NCBI RefSeq assembly: GCF_028453695.1
Contig: NC_135781.1
Coordinates: forward strand, 25,357,640-25,421,639
Reading direction: 5' to 3'
DNA length: 64,000 nucleotides
Source of the DNA: Augochlora pura
Taxonomy: Eukaryota; Arthropoda; Insecta; Hymenoptera; Halictidae
Shown here: piece by piece, positions 11,701-20,879 of the stretch
How positions within the stretch are numbered: the stretch's first letter is position 1
How the letters are laid out: the number at the start of each line of letters is the position of its first letter
Program-made: the position numbers and the translations under genes
The notes under the pieces: generated by a model
The model's input: only the letters and a program-made list of their open reading frames with translations
Database searches by the model: none
What the model was told of the DNA's origin: nothing

Positions 11701-14700
11701 GGGAGGGGGGGCTAAGTTTTGTGAGAATGCTCGAGTGAGTTAGGGGAACAACGCCGAGGATGCTTCGATCGGCTGGGATTCGCAGGTTTTGACCAACTGT
11801 GGGATTAATTCGGCAATAATATTGAACGATGCTAACTTCACCGGTATTCCGTTGCTGTACTACTTTGCCCCTTGACAATTGCGCTCGCAAAATGCTTTGC
11901 GATAACAATTTAGTTCTGATTTAGTAGCACGTATCTCTAATTCTGTGTAACAATGATATCGGAAAGGATAAGATAGGAGAACTGGAATCATTCATAAGTA
12001 GATATCAAAATTAATATTGCTATTGATGAATCTGTGGCTGTGAAGAAAAACATCGCAAATCGCAATTTCAAAATACTCGAATTAACGCGTTAATTGAACT
12101 GTAGTATAGTGAATTTACGTATTTATCACATACAAGCATGGAAAAACAAATTTTACAGATTCAACGAAATTATGCAATTTGAAACACTACTTGACAATTT
12201 TATCGAATACGTATAAATTTAATAATGCAAAAATTTGTTTGAAAACAGTGCCACAATCTTTACGGTTCCCTCAGACTCGCCACCCGAGTGCAAAGGGTTA
12301 ATTCGGTGCATCAGCGGTGGCGCAAGACGAGATAGGTCAGATTGAGTTGCAAGCGGAGACCGAAACGGACACACGGGCGATGCGTAAAAACGTTGATCAA
12401 TTTTCTGACGGATGCAGTTCCGGCAGGTAGCCGGGATTAAAGAGGATTCGATAGAAAAGAGCTGAACCTTTCGAGATTTCCAATGATTTTCGGCAGCTCC
12501 TCGACCCGAATAGAGGCTGACCGACCTGAACTCGTGGAAGTCGCGAGATGCGAGGGCCACCCGAATCAATCACTGGCCCGTCGCCAGTTATTGTACGAGT
12601 GTGCGAGACAGACCAGGGGGAGGGGGCGACTGGAAGGGGGTATTTGAGCCGCCATGGAACCTATAAATTGGAATTTCACCGACGATCGGGCGAAGCCGGC
12701 AGGAGATGCGCGCGGAATTGGTCGTTGCGCCGGCCCATTCAACTATTCCCGCTATTCCCTCGTAATGGCGTCCGCCTTCCTGTGTTATTATATCATCGCC
12801 GCGCGAAATACCGGAAATACCGTGCCAGACGCGACTCGTTTATCCATGGCGATCGATCCCGTAGCCAAGAAACGTCCCCGCGAATCCGCTCCGCGCCGGT
12901 CCGCTCCGTGCTGTCGCCTCGAAATATTCGCGAATCCCTAAGGTCACGACCCCTCGCATCGACGTCCATGCGTCCTCCGGAGCGGCGCGGAACGTTCACG
13001 AGACCGTGGAGTCCCGCGAGAAGGGCCCCCCGAGTGCTGCGCCGACGTTCTAACGAGCCCCTGACAGATTGCAACTCTCGTGCACACGAGCACGCCGCTA
13101 GCTTCTTTCAGGGCCGAGCGGCTAATGGTTGATATTAACCCTTCGCACTTGAACGATGCAGCACACCGCCGTGCGCCGTCCTCGAGATTTACATACGCTC
13201 GCCATTTCAATCCGCCGAATATGGAAACACAAGATTTGAATATTCGAGCAATTAATCTGAACCGAAAAGGTCTCAAAGGGTACAGATATTGGGATTTTTT
13301 TTGCTAGAGATTATACCTGGATCTACTTGAAATTGGAACGTCGTATAAACCTTGTGCACTTTTCACTAAATTGAGCACACGAAATCGCAATTATAAGTGC
13401 GATCGACAGATTTATAAAGTCTATCAAGGAAGGAAACACTATCAATCGCAGTTTACACAATCTTATCGCAAGCATATAACTTCTTTGATTCAGATATGAT
13501 TACTGACTCCGGTATTTATGCATTCACAGTGACCACGAGTGAATAAAACTGAATAAAAAATATTAAAAGAAACTACAAATGTTATTGTACCAAATTCAAT
13601 TGGCGCAAAAAATTTATACTTTGCATAAAGATCCAAAATCTAATAATTACGATTGTGAATTAAAAGAAGCAGAGGAACGGCAAAGAAGCTGACGCCCAGC
13701 GCCCCCGAATTGAATCGTTAACGTCCTGCGGCGATAGCCCTTGCTCCCTAAACGGCGATACTGCAATCGATCAACGGCTTATTAAAAAGTCAGCGTCACA
13801 CTCTGCGGACTCGGTCGGATACGTATCTGGGTATCTCGGGGAATCTGGGACACGGCGAAGTTCGGCAGCGGCGCGGCGGTGTCCGAAACGTCCGGAAACC
13901 CCTAAAGAAAAATGTAGCCCGGCCGCGGGAAGCCCGCAGAGGCTGCGAAGCTGGTCATCGCCAGTAATTAGGCTAATTGACTTAATTAATTTAATCGGCT
14001 TCCTATTCCGTGTGGCGTCTCGATAAATCTTGGAGCCGGAACGGAATCGCGCCGGGGAAACGGGGACAGCGATAAACTGCGTCGGGGAACGTGGACCAAC
14101 GCCCCTTAACTCTTTCGCTCCGAACGACGGATATATCCGACATCCACGTGGATACTCGCAGAGCCGAACGACGGATATATCCGACATCCACGTGGATACT
14201 CGCAGAGCCGAACGACGGATATATCCGACATCCACGTGGATACTCGCAGAGCCGAACGGCGGATATATCCGACATCCACGTGGATACTCGCAGAGCCGAA
14301 CGACGGATATATCCGTCATCCACATAGAAACTTGCAGAGCCGAACGGCGGATATATCCGTCGAGTGGATGCCGCGTATATGCGGCGCTCGGCGCGAAAGG
14401 GTTAAAGACGTAAGTGCGAACATCGAAGACTGCCGACGCGCATCATGCGCACTGCGCGGCGCGTTGCCTCGTTCAGCGGCGCTACTCCCGCGGAACGGAC
14501 TGCCGTAGCGAAAGGGTTAAAAACGCGAAAAAACTGGGAGACGCCGCGGGTAACGGTAGCGCCTGACGGATTATTGCGTTCGCGAATGGACTGTGACTCG
14601 GTGGCGACGCGCGACGAATTCGTGGCTAATGAGAGACGCGACACTCGATATCGTAAAACGGGCGCGAGGGCGAAGCGCGAGATGGGAACAGGGAACGGCG

Positions 14701-17089
14701 GCGATGATATTATTATAGTGATCGTTAAGGTCTTTATTACGGTGTATTCGGTGTATACGAGGCGCAACGAGCCGCGCTAATCCACCAGTGAAAAGAAAAT
14801 CGCGCGAACGACTCGGCTGGCGATTAAGCGAACGTTCCCAAGCAACGCGGCTGTCAGTATTGTATTCCAGACCTTCATGATCATTTCATCTTTGTGGATC
14901 GCGTTAAAATCCTTGCGGCAAAGGTGGAGGCTTTATCGACGGCATCAGTGCATGCAAATCTGCTGACGAATCACTAGCTGGGTACATTATTTCGTTGTTA
15001 TATCAAGATTACGTCAAAGGTTCAAATTGAGTCTGAACTTTTTGTCTGCCATAATAGCAAACACCTTTGTATTCCACTAGATTATTTTTAAAATGAATAA
15101 GGCAATTGCGTTATTGTGAGGTGACCAATTGTCGTGCCTTTCATTTCTTTCCCGGTATAATTAACTTTACATGCGTCAAATGAGTCGTGTCAAGTGAGTG
15201 GTGATAGAAAGGAAACAATTATTAACTAACTAGGCCTCTTGCAATTAAAAGTGTTTATTGCATGTAATAATAGTCCACCAACTGCATTTTAAATACTAGA
15301 ACTAATTCTGGAAGGTCTAAGGAGTCTGAAGGTGAACATTTTGGGAAATATCAGGTCGGGTCATAAATAACTTCCCCGTGCTGCTAAGTAGAATCTATTG
15401 TTCGTGTCTACCCACTATGAGTTACCGGGGAAAACAAGTTCTCGGTTTCGCTAAATACATAAGGTTTAAAAATGAATAAAACAAAACAAAATAAATGTCT
15501 GGCAAGAAGATGGGAAATATTTATAATTGACTCGGAGACGCGTACGGCGCAGTGCAAAGTCAAACAATCGAGCAGCATGTTAATTCGCGCAACGATGATC
15601 GCGGTTTCGCGAGGAGGAAAACGCCCTGCCGGTAAAATACCGTAGACTCGTTCTCTCTGTCCCATGTTTGCAGAAACGAGCGTGCTCGCGGCCGCGAGTT
15701 CTGCCAGTTTGTTCGTCGAATCGGGATCACCTCGGGCCGATCTCCAGCCGAGAACGCACACAGTGCCGCGCATGCACACGAACGGGCGCTCTCGCAGCCG
15801 CATACGCACGCACGATTTCCTGGAGCTTGGCCGGGTTTCGGCAATCGACTCGATCGAAGATCGATTCGGTTCCACGCATCCGTTGTCCGGCTGCCAGCTG
15901 GCAGCCTGCCCGGGAAGAAAACCGCTGGAACGCTCGCTTCTGCTGGCCCCCGGAACCCTCTTCCTCTTCCTCTTCCTCTTCCACTTCCACTTCCACTTCC
16001 ACTTCCACTTCCACTTCCTCTTCCTCTGCCCCAGCCCACGCCTTGTCTCGCCGCGACTTCTCGCGGCCCTGCGGCTGTCAGCCGCGGCGAAAAAACCGCA
16101 TACATATCTAGCCGTAAGACGTGATTGCGCCCCGAACATTGCGATTAGAATGTGTCCGAACGGAAAATAATGCGCGGCGAACGACAGTGGGAACGCAACC
16201 CCGTCGAACACGATTTATCGGTTCCGGTTCGCCAACCTCGTCCCAGTTCCCGATGAGTCACGGGAAAATCCAAGGATTCGTCCACTCTGATTGCGGGAGA
16301 TGAAAGATGGATGGGATGGGGCGATCCTGCGTTTCTCAGCCAAAAATTTACTCGTTTTACTGGGATCTGAGTTCTTGTCGCCTTCGCAAGTTGTGCAATC
16401 GTGAAACAATAAGCGTTCGCGTTGTCAGCGTACGGCTCTATGCACGCGATTCACTTTTCTTGATCATAACCACTTTTCACTCGCAACCACAGACCAGGTC
16501 AAATGAAGGTGTACAAAAAAATCGATAGTAATGGATCTTTCATTATTTATTTGATTATTAGATAAACGAGTAGACACATGCAAAATAGCGAAATAATTTT
16601 TGAACAATTTAAAGATATTGCAGCACTGTCAGCTCATTTATATTAGTAAGGAAAGGGATAAATATCTATGTACAGTTCCTATATCTTGTGACTAATGAAG
16701 GCTATATTTTAAATTTTATATTAAATAATTATCATGAACTTACTAAAATGATTGCAGGTGTTACGCAGACAATTTCCAAGAGTATTCAGAAGAAGTTTGT
16801 AAGCAAGCGTAATTCGGACTAAAATCGTGATAACTTTTCTGTCGACAGGCTTCCGGTGCCCTGGCTGCTGTACGGCCTGATATACGGGAAACCGGTGGAG
16901 GTGAACTCGGTGGGCATGGTGTGCAGCATAGCGATCCTGTTCTGCATGCTGTTGTTCGTGATCATGAGCATCGCGTGCTTCAAGTGGCGGATGAACAAGG
17001 GCCTCGGGTTCACGATGTTCCTCCTGTACTTCGTGTTTGTGGCGGTCTCGTTGATGTTCGAGTACGAGTTCCTGGTCTGTCCGGTCTAG
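2800..17089 (+). CDS. Nckx30C: K+-dependent Na+/Ca2+ exchanger (NCKX family), last three coding exons
   Basis: Joined CDS 2800-2935, 8412-8664, 16849-17089: 630 nt, 209 residues plus TAG; 5' part lies outside the window. The family moves Ca2+ (with K+) out of the cell in exchange for Na+ at the plasma membrane. The fragment covers the end of the cytoplasmic loop (acidic EEDEPPE then SPRKR), a first membrane segment (residues about 24-38), another at about 52-70, and the alpha-2 repeat (about 85-140) with GLTFLAAGTSIPDLITS, where the SIPD aspartate is the known cation-binding position, and SSSVGSNIFDVTVG. Three more hydrophobic helices follow and the chain ends EYEFLVCPV. All junctions are GT-AG and the phases agree (1, then 2). 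Residue order matches the Drosophila Nckx30C type without gaps. A paralogous NCKX is the only real alternative. Confidence 0.93.
3527..3676. mobile_element. Short inverted-repeat element, family B
   Basis: Ends are imperfect inverted copies: ACTAGATTGCGGATTTATAA at the left and CATAAAAATCCGCAGTCTA at the right. Similar ends occur at 13503-13643, 40204-40306 and 48735-48908, with single ends near 44730 and 56966. It is too short to code. Most likely a MITE; the superfamily is unknown. Confidence 0.5.
5683..5745. repeat. CT/GA microsatellite
   Basis: Almost pure CT dinucleotide repeat on the plus strand, broken once by CG near 5697, inside a wider pyrimidine-rich stretch from about 5620. Confidence 0.95.
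6617..6670. repeat. ATT run and AT-rich palindromic stretch
   Basis: Eight or so ATT units, then alternating TATA and ATAT sequence to about 6685. Simple sequence only. Confidence 0.85.
7467..7968. mobile_element. 502-bp DNA-transposon-like element with 13-bp terminal inverted repeats
   Basis: GGGTGTCCGCGAA at 7467-7479 is the exact reverse complement of TTCGCGGACACCC at 7956-7968, and TATA lies just outside or near both ends. The interior is AT-rich and has no transposase. It contains a 62-codon ATG frame (7709-7897) with a hydrophobic stretch, probably chance. The GGGTGTCC start and TA flanks suggest a Tc1/mariner-type non-autonomous element; that class is inference. Confidence 0.65.
8412..8664 (+). 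CDS. Nckx30C: Nckx exon carrying the alpha-2 repeat
   Basis: Acceptor TTGTCTTGCAG ends at 8411; donor GTAAGA starts at 8665. It begins with two bases that complete Gly from the previous exon (phase 1) and ends after GG of another Gly codon (phase 2). It encodes GKKLFPVTFIGSIFWIAAYS, a Trp-rich helix end (MVWWANVAGD), and the ion-binding alpha-2 motif with AAGTSIPD and SVGSNIFD. The reading frame is unbroken and strongly conserved in type. Confidence 0.95.
8771..9105. repeat. Diverged tandem duplication, two units of about 165-180 bp
   Basis: The unit starting AAAAGGTGAAATCT at about 8772 recurs at about 8951, with an offset of 179-180 bases kept to the end, where GTAATAGGTGG and AACTATGAATGT recur. 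The copies differ by many substitutions, so the duplication is old. Confidence 0.8.
9308..9342 (+). repeat. Long G-run
   Basis: A near-unbroken run of G interrupted by one A. A second G-run is at about 9920-9938. Both could form G-quadruplexes or be places where the assembly length is unreliable. Confidence 0.85.
10928..11152. mobile_element. Foldback element with long imperfect inverted arms
   Basis: The left half starting GTTAACCGAGCCAAAAAG pairs with the right half ending in GGGTCAGTTAAC. Matching blocks include AGAATCATAA / TTATGATTCT, CGAGCATC / GATGCTCG and TGCTTC / GAAGCA. The arms are about 100 bases with many mismatches and the loop is small. There is no coding capacity. It looks like an aged foldback MITE. 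Confidence 0.65.
13503..13643. mobile_element. Possible family B inverted-repeat element
   Basis: The left end GACTCCGGTATTTATGCATT and right end GCATAAAGATCCAAAATCTA resemble the inverted ends of 3527-3676, but are more worn. Confidence 0.35.
14121..14380. repeat. 44-bp tandem array, nearly six copies
   Basis: Units start at 14121, 14165, 14209, 14253, 14297 and 14341 with exact 44-base spacing; the last is partial. Each full unit carries two palindromes, GGATATATCC and ATCCACGTGGAT (the second contains a CACGTG E-box), separated by GAC. Copies 1-3 are nearly identical; copies 4-6 carry scattered changes. The array is flanked by CTTTCGCTC on the left and GCGAAAGGGTTAAA on the right. It is a minisatellite and not CRISPR: no spacers separate the units. 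Confidence 0.95.
15354..15376. mobile_element. Solo end of a mariner-like repeat, family C
   Basis: GGTCGGGTCATAAATAACTT matches one end of the elements at 19924-20154 and 52999-53156. No second end is seen nearby. Confidence 0.5.
15889..15906. other. Perfect 18-bp palindrome
   Basis: GGCTGCCAGCTGGCAGCC reads the same on both strands and is centred on a CAGCTG E-box. It lies about 50 bases from a hexanucleotide array. Function unknown. Confidence 0.9.
15959..16027. repeat. Hexanucleotide array (TTCCTC / TTCCAC)
   Basis: Units of six bases: TTCCTC three to four times, TTCCAC six times, then TTCCTC again. The block order suggests one variant unit expanded inside an older array. Confidence 0.92.
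16849..17089 (+). CDS. Nckx30C: Nckx terminal coding exon
   Basis: Acceptor GTCGACAG ends at 16848. The first base completes the Gly codon split after 8664, giving GLPVPWLLYGLIYGKP. Two further helices follow (VGMVCSIAILFCMLLFVIMS and GFTMFLLYFVFVAVSLMF), separated by the basic FKWRMNKG loop. The stop TAG is at 17087-17089. Ending on a short polar tail after the last helix is normal for the family, so the protein is not truncated at this end. Confidence 0.95.
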
Positions 17090-17542
17090 GACCGAGCTCG
17101 GAGAGGAGGAGCACGCGATCGGCAGCAAGCCAGGTGTCCAGAAAGATGGACCGCGGATCGACGCACACATACGGGTCTCGTAATCTCGTGATAGGCATCG
17201 TTCCGTCGTCGCGGCGACCACGGTGACCGCGTCTCCTCCTCGAATCGATCGGGCGAGGAACGGGCGACGGACCACAGCCTTTCCCGGGATACAACTCTCG
17301 AAAACTGTTGACACAGAAAACCCCCCCACCCCACCGAACCCCCGATTCCCAGGTATCCCAGCTGAGAATCCCCTAGAAAATCGAAACGGGTGATTCTAAC
17401 CCATATATAGGGCCGGTGACCGACGGCGATCTCACGCCTAGTGTCGGCTTCGGCGCGACTAAACGAAGCGTGCGTTTGTTTTTACGTTTGTTTGTTGCGT
17501 TCTGCGTTCGACACTAGCTCGGCAAGTATATTAACTACTACG

Positions 17543-17559
17543 TGTACATATTGTATAAA
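17543..17559 (+). promoter_or_regulatory. Pumilio-type motifs in the Nckx 3' UTR
   Basis: TGTACATA (17543-17550), a match to the UGUANAUA Pumilio consensus, is followed at once by TGTATAAA. They lie about 450 bases after the stop codon, on the transcript sense. The consensus is established; use here is inference. Confidence 0.4.
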
Positions 17560-17865
17560 CCTTGAAATACCTGAAACAAAATACTCATCTCCTTAAGAAC
17601 CGTGAAACCGCGGTGCGCCGTTGTCCGGCGAACGACGGGAACGGGCGCCGGTTTTTGTTTAGCCGCAGCGAGCGGGTCTGGCCGATCGTGCCAACGATCG
17701 CGCGACCGTATAACAGACAACCGCGACTTTCTAGAATCCGGGAGAAGGGTGAGGGGGCAGAAAGCAAAACCCCCTACTTCGCCGCGCGTCCCACAACCCC
17801 CTTTTTAACTCCTCTACTGTTCTCACTGTTCTCGTTGTATTCTATAATTCGATTTCTTCATCTTC

Positions 17866-17868
17866 TTC

Positions 17869-17900
<32 letters not shown>

Positions 17901-17925
17901 CTACTTCTACTTCTTCTACGATTTC
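17866..17925 (+). repeat. CTT/CTA trinucleotide repeat
   Basis: A run of TTC units broken by TAC units, downstream of the Nckx stop and probably in its 3' UTR. Confidence 0.9.
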
Positions 17926-18582
17926 CTCTACGATACTTATCCTAGTTATCCTAGCGTCTTGGACGATCCGATCGTCAACGCCTCTCGTTAGCCTCCGGCG
18001 AACCTCGACGGTTTATTCTAGATCCGAACGACGATCGACGCGTACCTCTCGCACGATGTTCCGCGGACGACCTAACGGGAGGCCGACCAAATCCGTCGAT
18101 GTTCTCCGCTTCGATCACACCAAAGGCGGCGTCGCGTCGGTTGAACTGCCAAATTGTCTCGATCAAGTGGACAATGAACTCTCGCTGAACCGTGTAAACG
18201 ATGGTCCCGGCATCGCCAAGCCGCAAGCCAGTTCCACGGCGTAACCGATCGATGATCGAACTGGCCCCGCGCCGGCCGCGCCGCGATCGAACCTCTCTAT
18301 TGGCACGAACCCATCGTACCGGCACGATAGACGCTCTCGTTAGACGATGGATGGGCCCGACCGCTCGCTGATTTCTCTCTCTAAGACAACAGTCTCTTCT
18401 CGCCTGTAAATCGTAGGGTCTAGACACTTATTCGGTCTCGGGTCGGCTGCGATGATCGGCATGCCAAATCCTCAGCGATTCAAGGGTCCGCGATGCTTCG
18501 AACAATTTCTCCGACCTCGTCGTACATACCACTCCAAACGATTACGATGATCAACGAGGTTTCGAACCCACCCACAAAATTC

Positions 18583-18809
18583 TTAACACTAAATGTACCG
18601 AGCATGAAATGTGACTGACGTGTATTGTCTCAAAATGAATGACACGACTACGTTGCGATAGAATTTTCACCATTTTTATTATAACGTATGTTTGAATTAA
18701 GAAATCTGTTCGATCGTTTCCTATAAAAGAGTTTTTCCGATGTCAGCAACCACAGAACAAGAAATTTGAAACCGGGTCAATATTACTAACATGGTAAGTT
18801 CGGTGTTAA
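18583..18809. mobile_element. MITE family A, copy 1 (about 227 bp)
   Basis: It runs from TTAACACTAAATGTACCGAG to GTAAGTTCGGTGTTAA. Ends are inverted (TTAACAC..., GTGTTAA) with TTAA at both tips. The internal AAATCTGTTCGATCGTTTCC and GATGTCAGCAA match copy 2 at 41670-41892. TTAA ends suggest a piggyBac-type non-autonomous element; that class is inference. Confidence 0.65.
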
Positions 18810-19923
18810 ATAATTGAAACCCGTGGAAAATGGCAAGTCTACGTCATTGGCATCGACTGCGTCAAACGGGTACGTGTTTCCTGGTAAAATCAAACTCCGT
18901 CGCGCCGTTTTACGTAACCATCGTAAGCGAAGATCCTTTTACCTCCACCGTTATCGAACGGCGGCCTCTCTTGTCCACGTACATTCTTATCTTTTATTCA
19001 AAAAGAAAATATAACAAGCTGCTCGCTGATTCGATCCACCACTCGCGATCATATAATTGCATCGTGAAAACACGCTGTGGATTATGTGCTTTCGTAACGT
19101 TCGCGGAAATGCAACGTGCAACGAAAGGAACTACTACAATTTTAACATCCCTTGAAACGGAAACACTCCCTGTTAAAACGATACAATACCGCAGTCAGAT
19201 TCTCGATAACGTCATTACTTTTATGCGTAATAATTGGTAATTAAGAGGAAAGCGAATCGTTCGGGGTGTTCAAAGCGGTCCAAGATCCATTGTTTCGGCT
19301 AGAATCGTCCGCGGTGTTCGTGAGAAGTCTGTTTTTGCCTTGATAATGCGTTGTTTCGCGAACGAGAACGCGGACCTCGAACGCGAGCGGATATCTAGAC
19401 CGACTCGATGATCGCTGCATCCATCTGGAGAAATCGATCTATGTCAGTCGTCGGATCGGATCCGAGCCGCGCCGCATCGGACTATGTTCGCGCGAACAGA
19501 TCGAAACGCGCGCTTCCGGTCCGAGCCGCGCTCGTTTTTAAACCTCAATTACTGTACTACTCAGCAAAAACCTAGTCTACGTAAGCGGCATGCGAGCTGA
19601 TCGAACATTCCTAAAGCGCGTAGAGATCCCGAGGAGACGCATGCCCGCGTAAGATGGCCGCGCGAACAGCTCGGCGACCATTAAAATCGAGCACCGCGAC
19701 GCTTGCTCTGCACCTATTGATGGTAATCGCGTTTACGCCGAGCAGAATCACGCGGCTCTCTCCGCGGATAGACTTAAACGCGATCTGTCTAGCGACTGGG
19801 TCATCGGTCTCCGAAATTTGCCAATTTTTCTCAAAAATTCGCGAAGAAAGCACGATCTATGTATGTACTTGCAGGCGACGATTCAACCGGAACGTTGTTT
19901 GGACGTGTTTAAGGAATGGTTTA

Positions 19924-20154
19924 TTAAATCGAGTCATAAATAAGTTCCGTTTTGTTATCTGACATTTACTTTGCTCTTTTATTTATCTATTTTTTTTTAT
20001 TTTTTATTTATTTAGATGCCTTGTCAATTTGGTGAACGCAAAACCTTGTTAATCCCGGTGACTTATACATACAAAACAAATGTTTCGGTGATGAATATGA
20101 ACAATATATTCTATCCAGCTGCATCGGAAGTTATTTATGACTTGATCTAATAAT
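19924..20154. mobile_element. Mariner-like MITE family C, copy 1
   Basis: The left end TCGAGTCATAAATAAGTTCC and right end GGAAGTTATTTATGACTTGA are inverted copies. The interior is AT/T-rich and non-coding. Same end sequences as 52999-53156. Confidence 0.65.
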
Positions 20155-20589
20155 ACAACGATGCATTGGGTTCATAGGTTCGGTGTTATTTAAATCCTTG
20201 TTTTATGCAGCAAGATAAACACTTTATTGAAAGCGAAGACGAATAATTCCTCACGGAAGCGTTTGAATAGTGTTAACAAAATGGCCGATAAATCTGTCTC
20301 TATCGAAACATCTTAATATACTTAAATCAGGTGCGTTCCAACAAAACAACGACAAGAGAAACATTGACCAAGTCGCTGCGAACAGAACGCGTCTTCGAAC
20401 TAACGAAGCACGGCCATGTGGGCACCGTGAAGCGATAGATAAAGCCGTCAGAGAAATGTTCGCGCGAATAAAAGACCTCAGCTTCACGGTCCCGCTAGTT
20501 GCCGTCACTCACCGAGCTATTTTTTCGCTAACATTCTTTCGAGTTCTCGATGTCACGCTATGACACGCTATGGTGATACCGTTTAGACA

Positions 20590-20775
20590 ATGTTGGATTA
20601 TTCTTACGACTATGATTATTACCGTTATTATGATTACCACTGCGACGACCGTCATCGCCATCCTTGCGACCATTGTTCACCATTACCATCCTCGTTATCG
20701 TTCATTAACATCATAGTCATCATCATCATCGTCATCGTTGTCGTCGTCATTGTCATTATCATCGTTGTTGTTACA
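20590..20775. repeat. Imperfect trinucleotide tract (TAT/TAC, CAT/CGT)
   Basis: Degenerate three-base periodicity running from TAT/TAC-type units into CAT and GTC units. It gives an open frame of Tyr, Asp, Ile and Val that is low-complexity translation and not a gene. Confidence 0.8.
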
Positions 20776-20879
20776 TGTACACGCGAAGAGAAACAGAGAG
20801 TGCGGTAGAGAGAACGGGAAACATGTACAGACTTAAATGGTGTGAAAGTGCGAGTGAGAGGGAAAGAACGAGAGAGAAA

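Larger units (their letters stand above)
8665..16848 (+). other. Nckx intron
   Basis: GT-AG intron of 8.2 kb with no missing protein segment. Contents by position: a diverged tandem duplication (8771-9105), G-runs (9308-9342 and 9920-9938), a foldback element (10928-11152), a possible small inverted-repeat element (13503-13643), a 44-bp tandem array (14121-14380), an 18-bp perfect palindrome (15889-15906) and a hexanucleotide array (15959-16027). GC-rich blocks give many spurious open frames. Confidence 0.85.

Noticed and set aside
14121..14380. CRISPR-like regular repeats
   Set aside because: Units are head to tail without spacers, and this is an animal intron.
15408..16211. 267-codon minus-strand open frame
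   Set aside because: The Trp/Lys and related runs are a translation of the hexanucleotide array; the other frames there give Glu/Val or Phe/His runs, as expected of a repeat.
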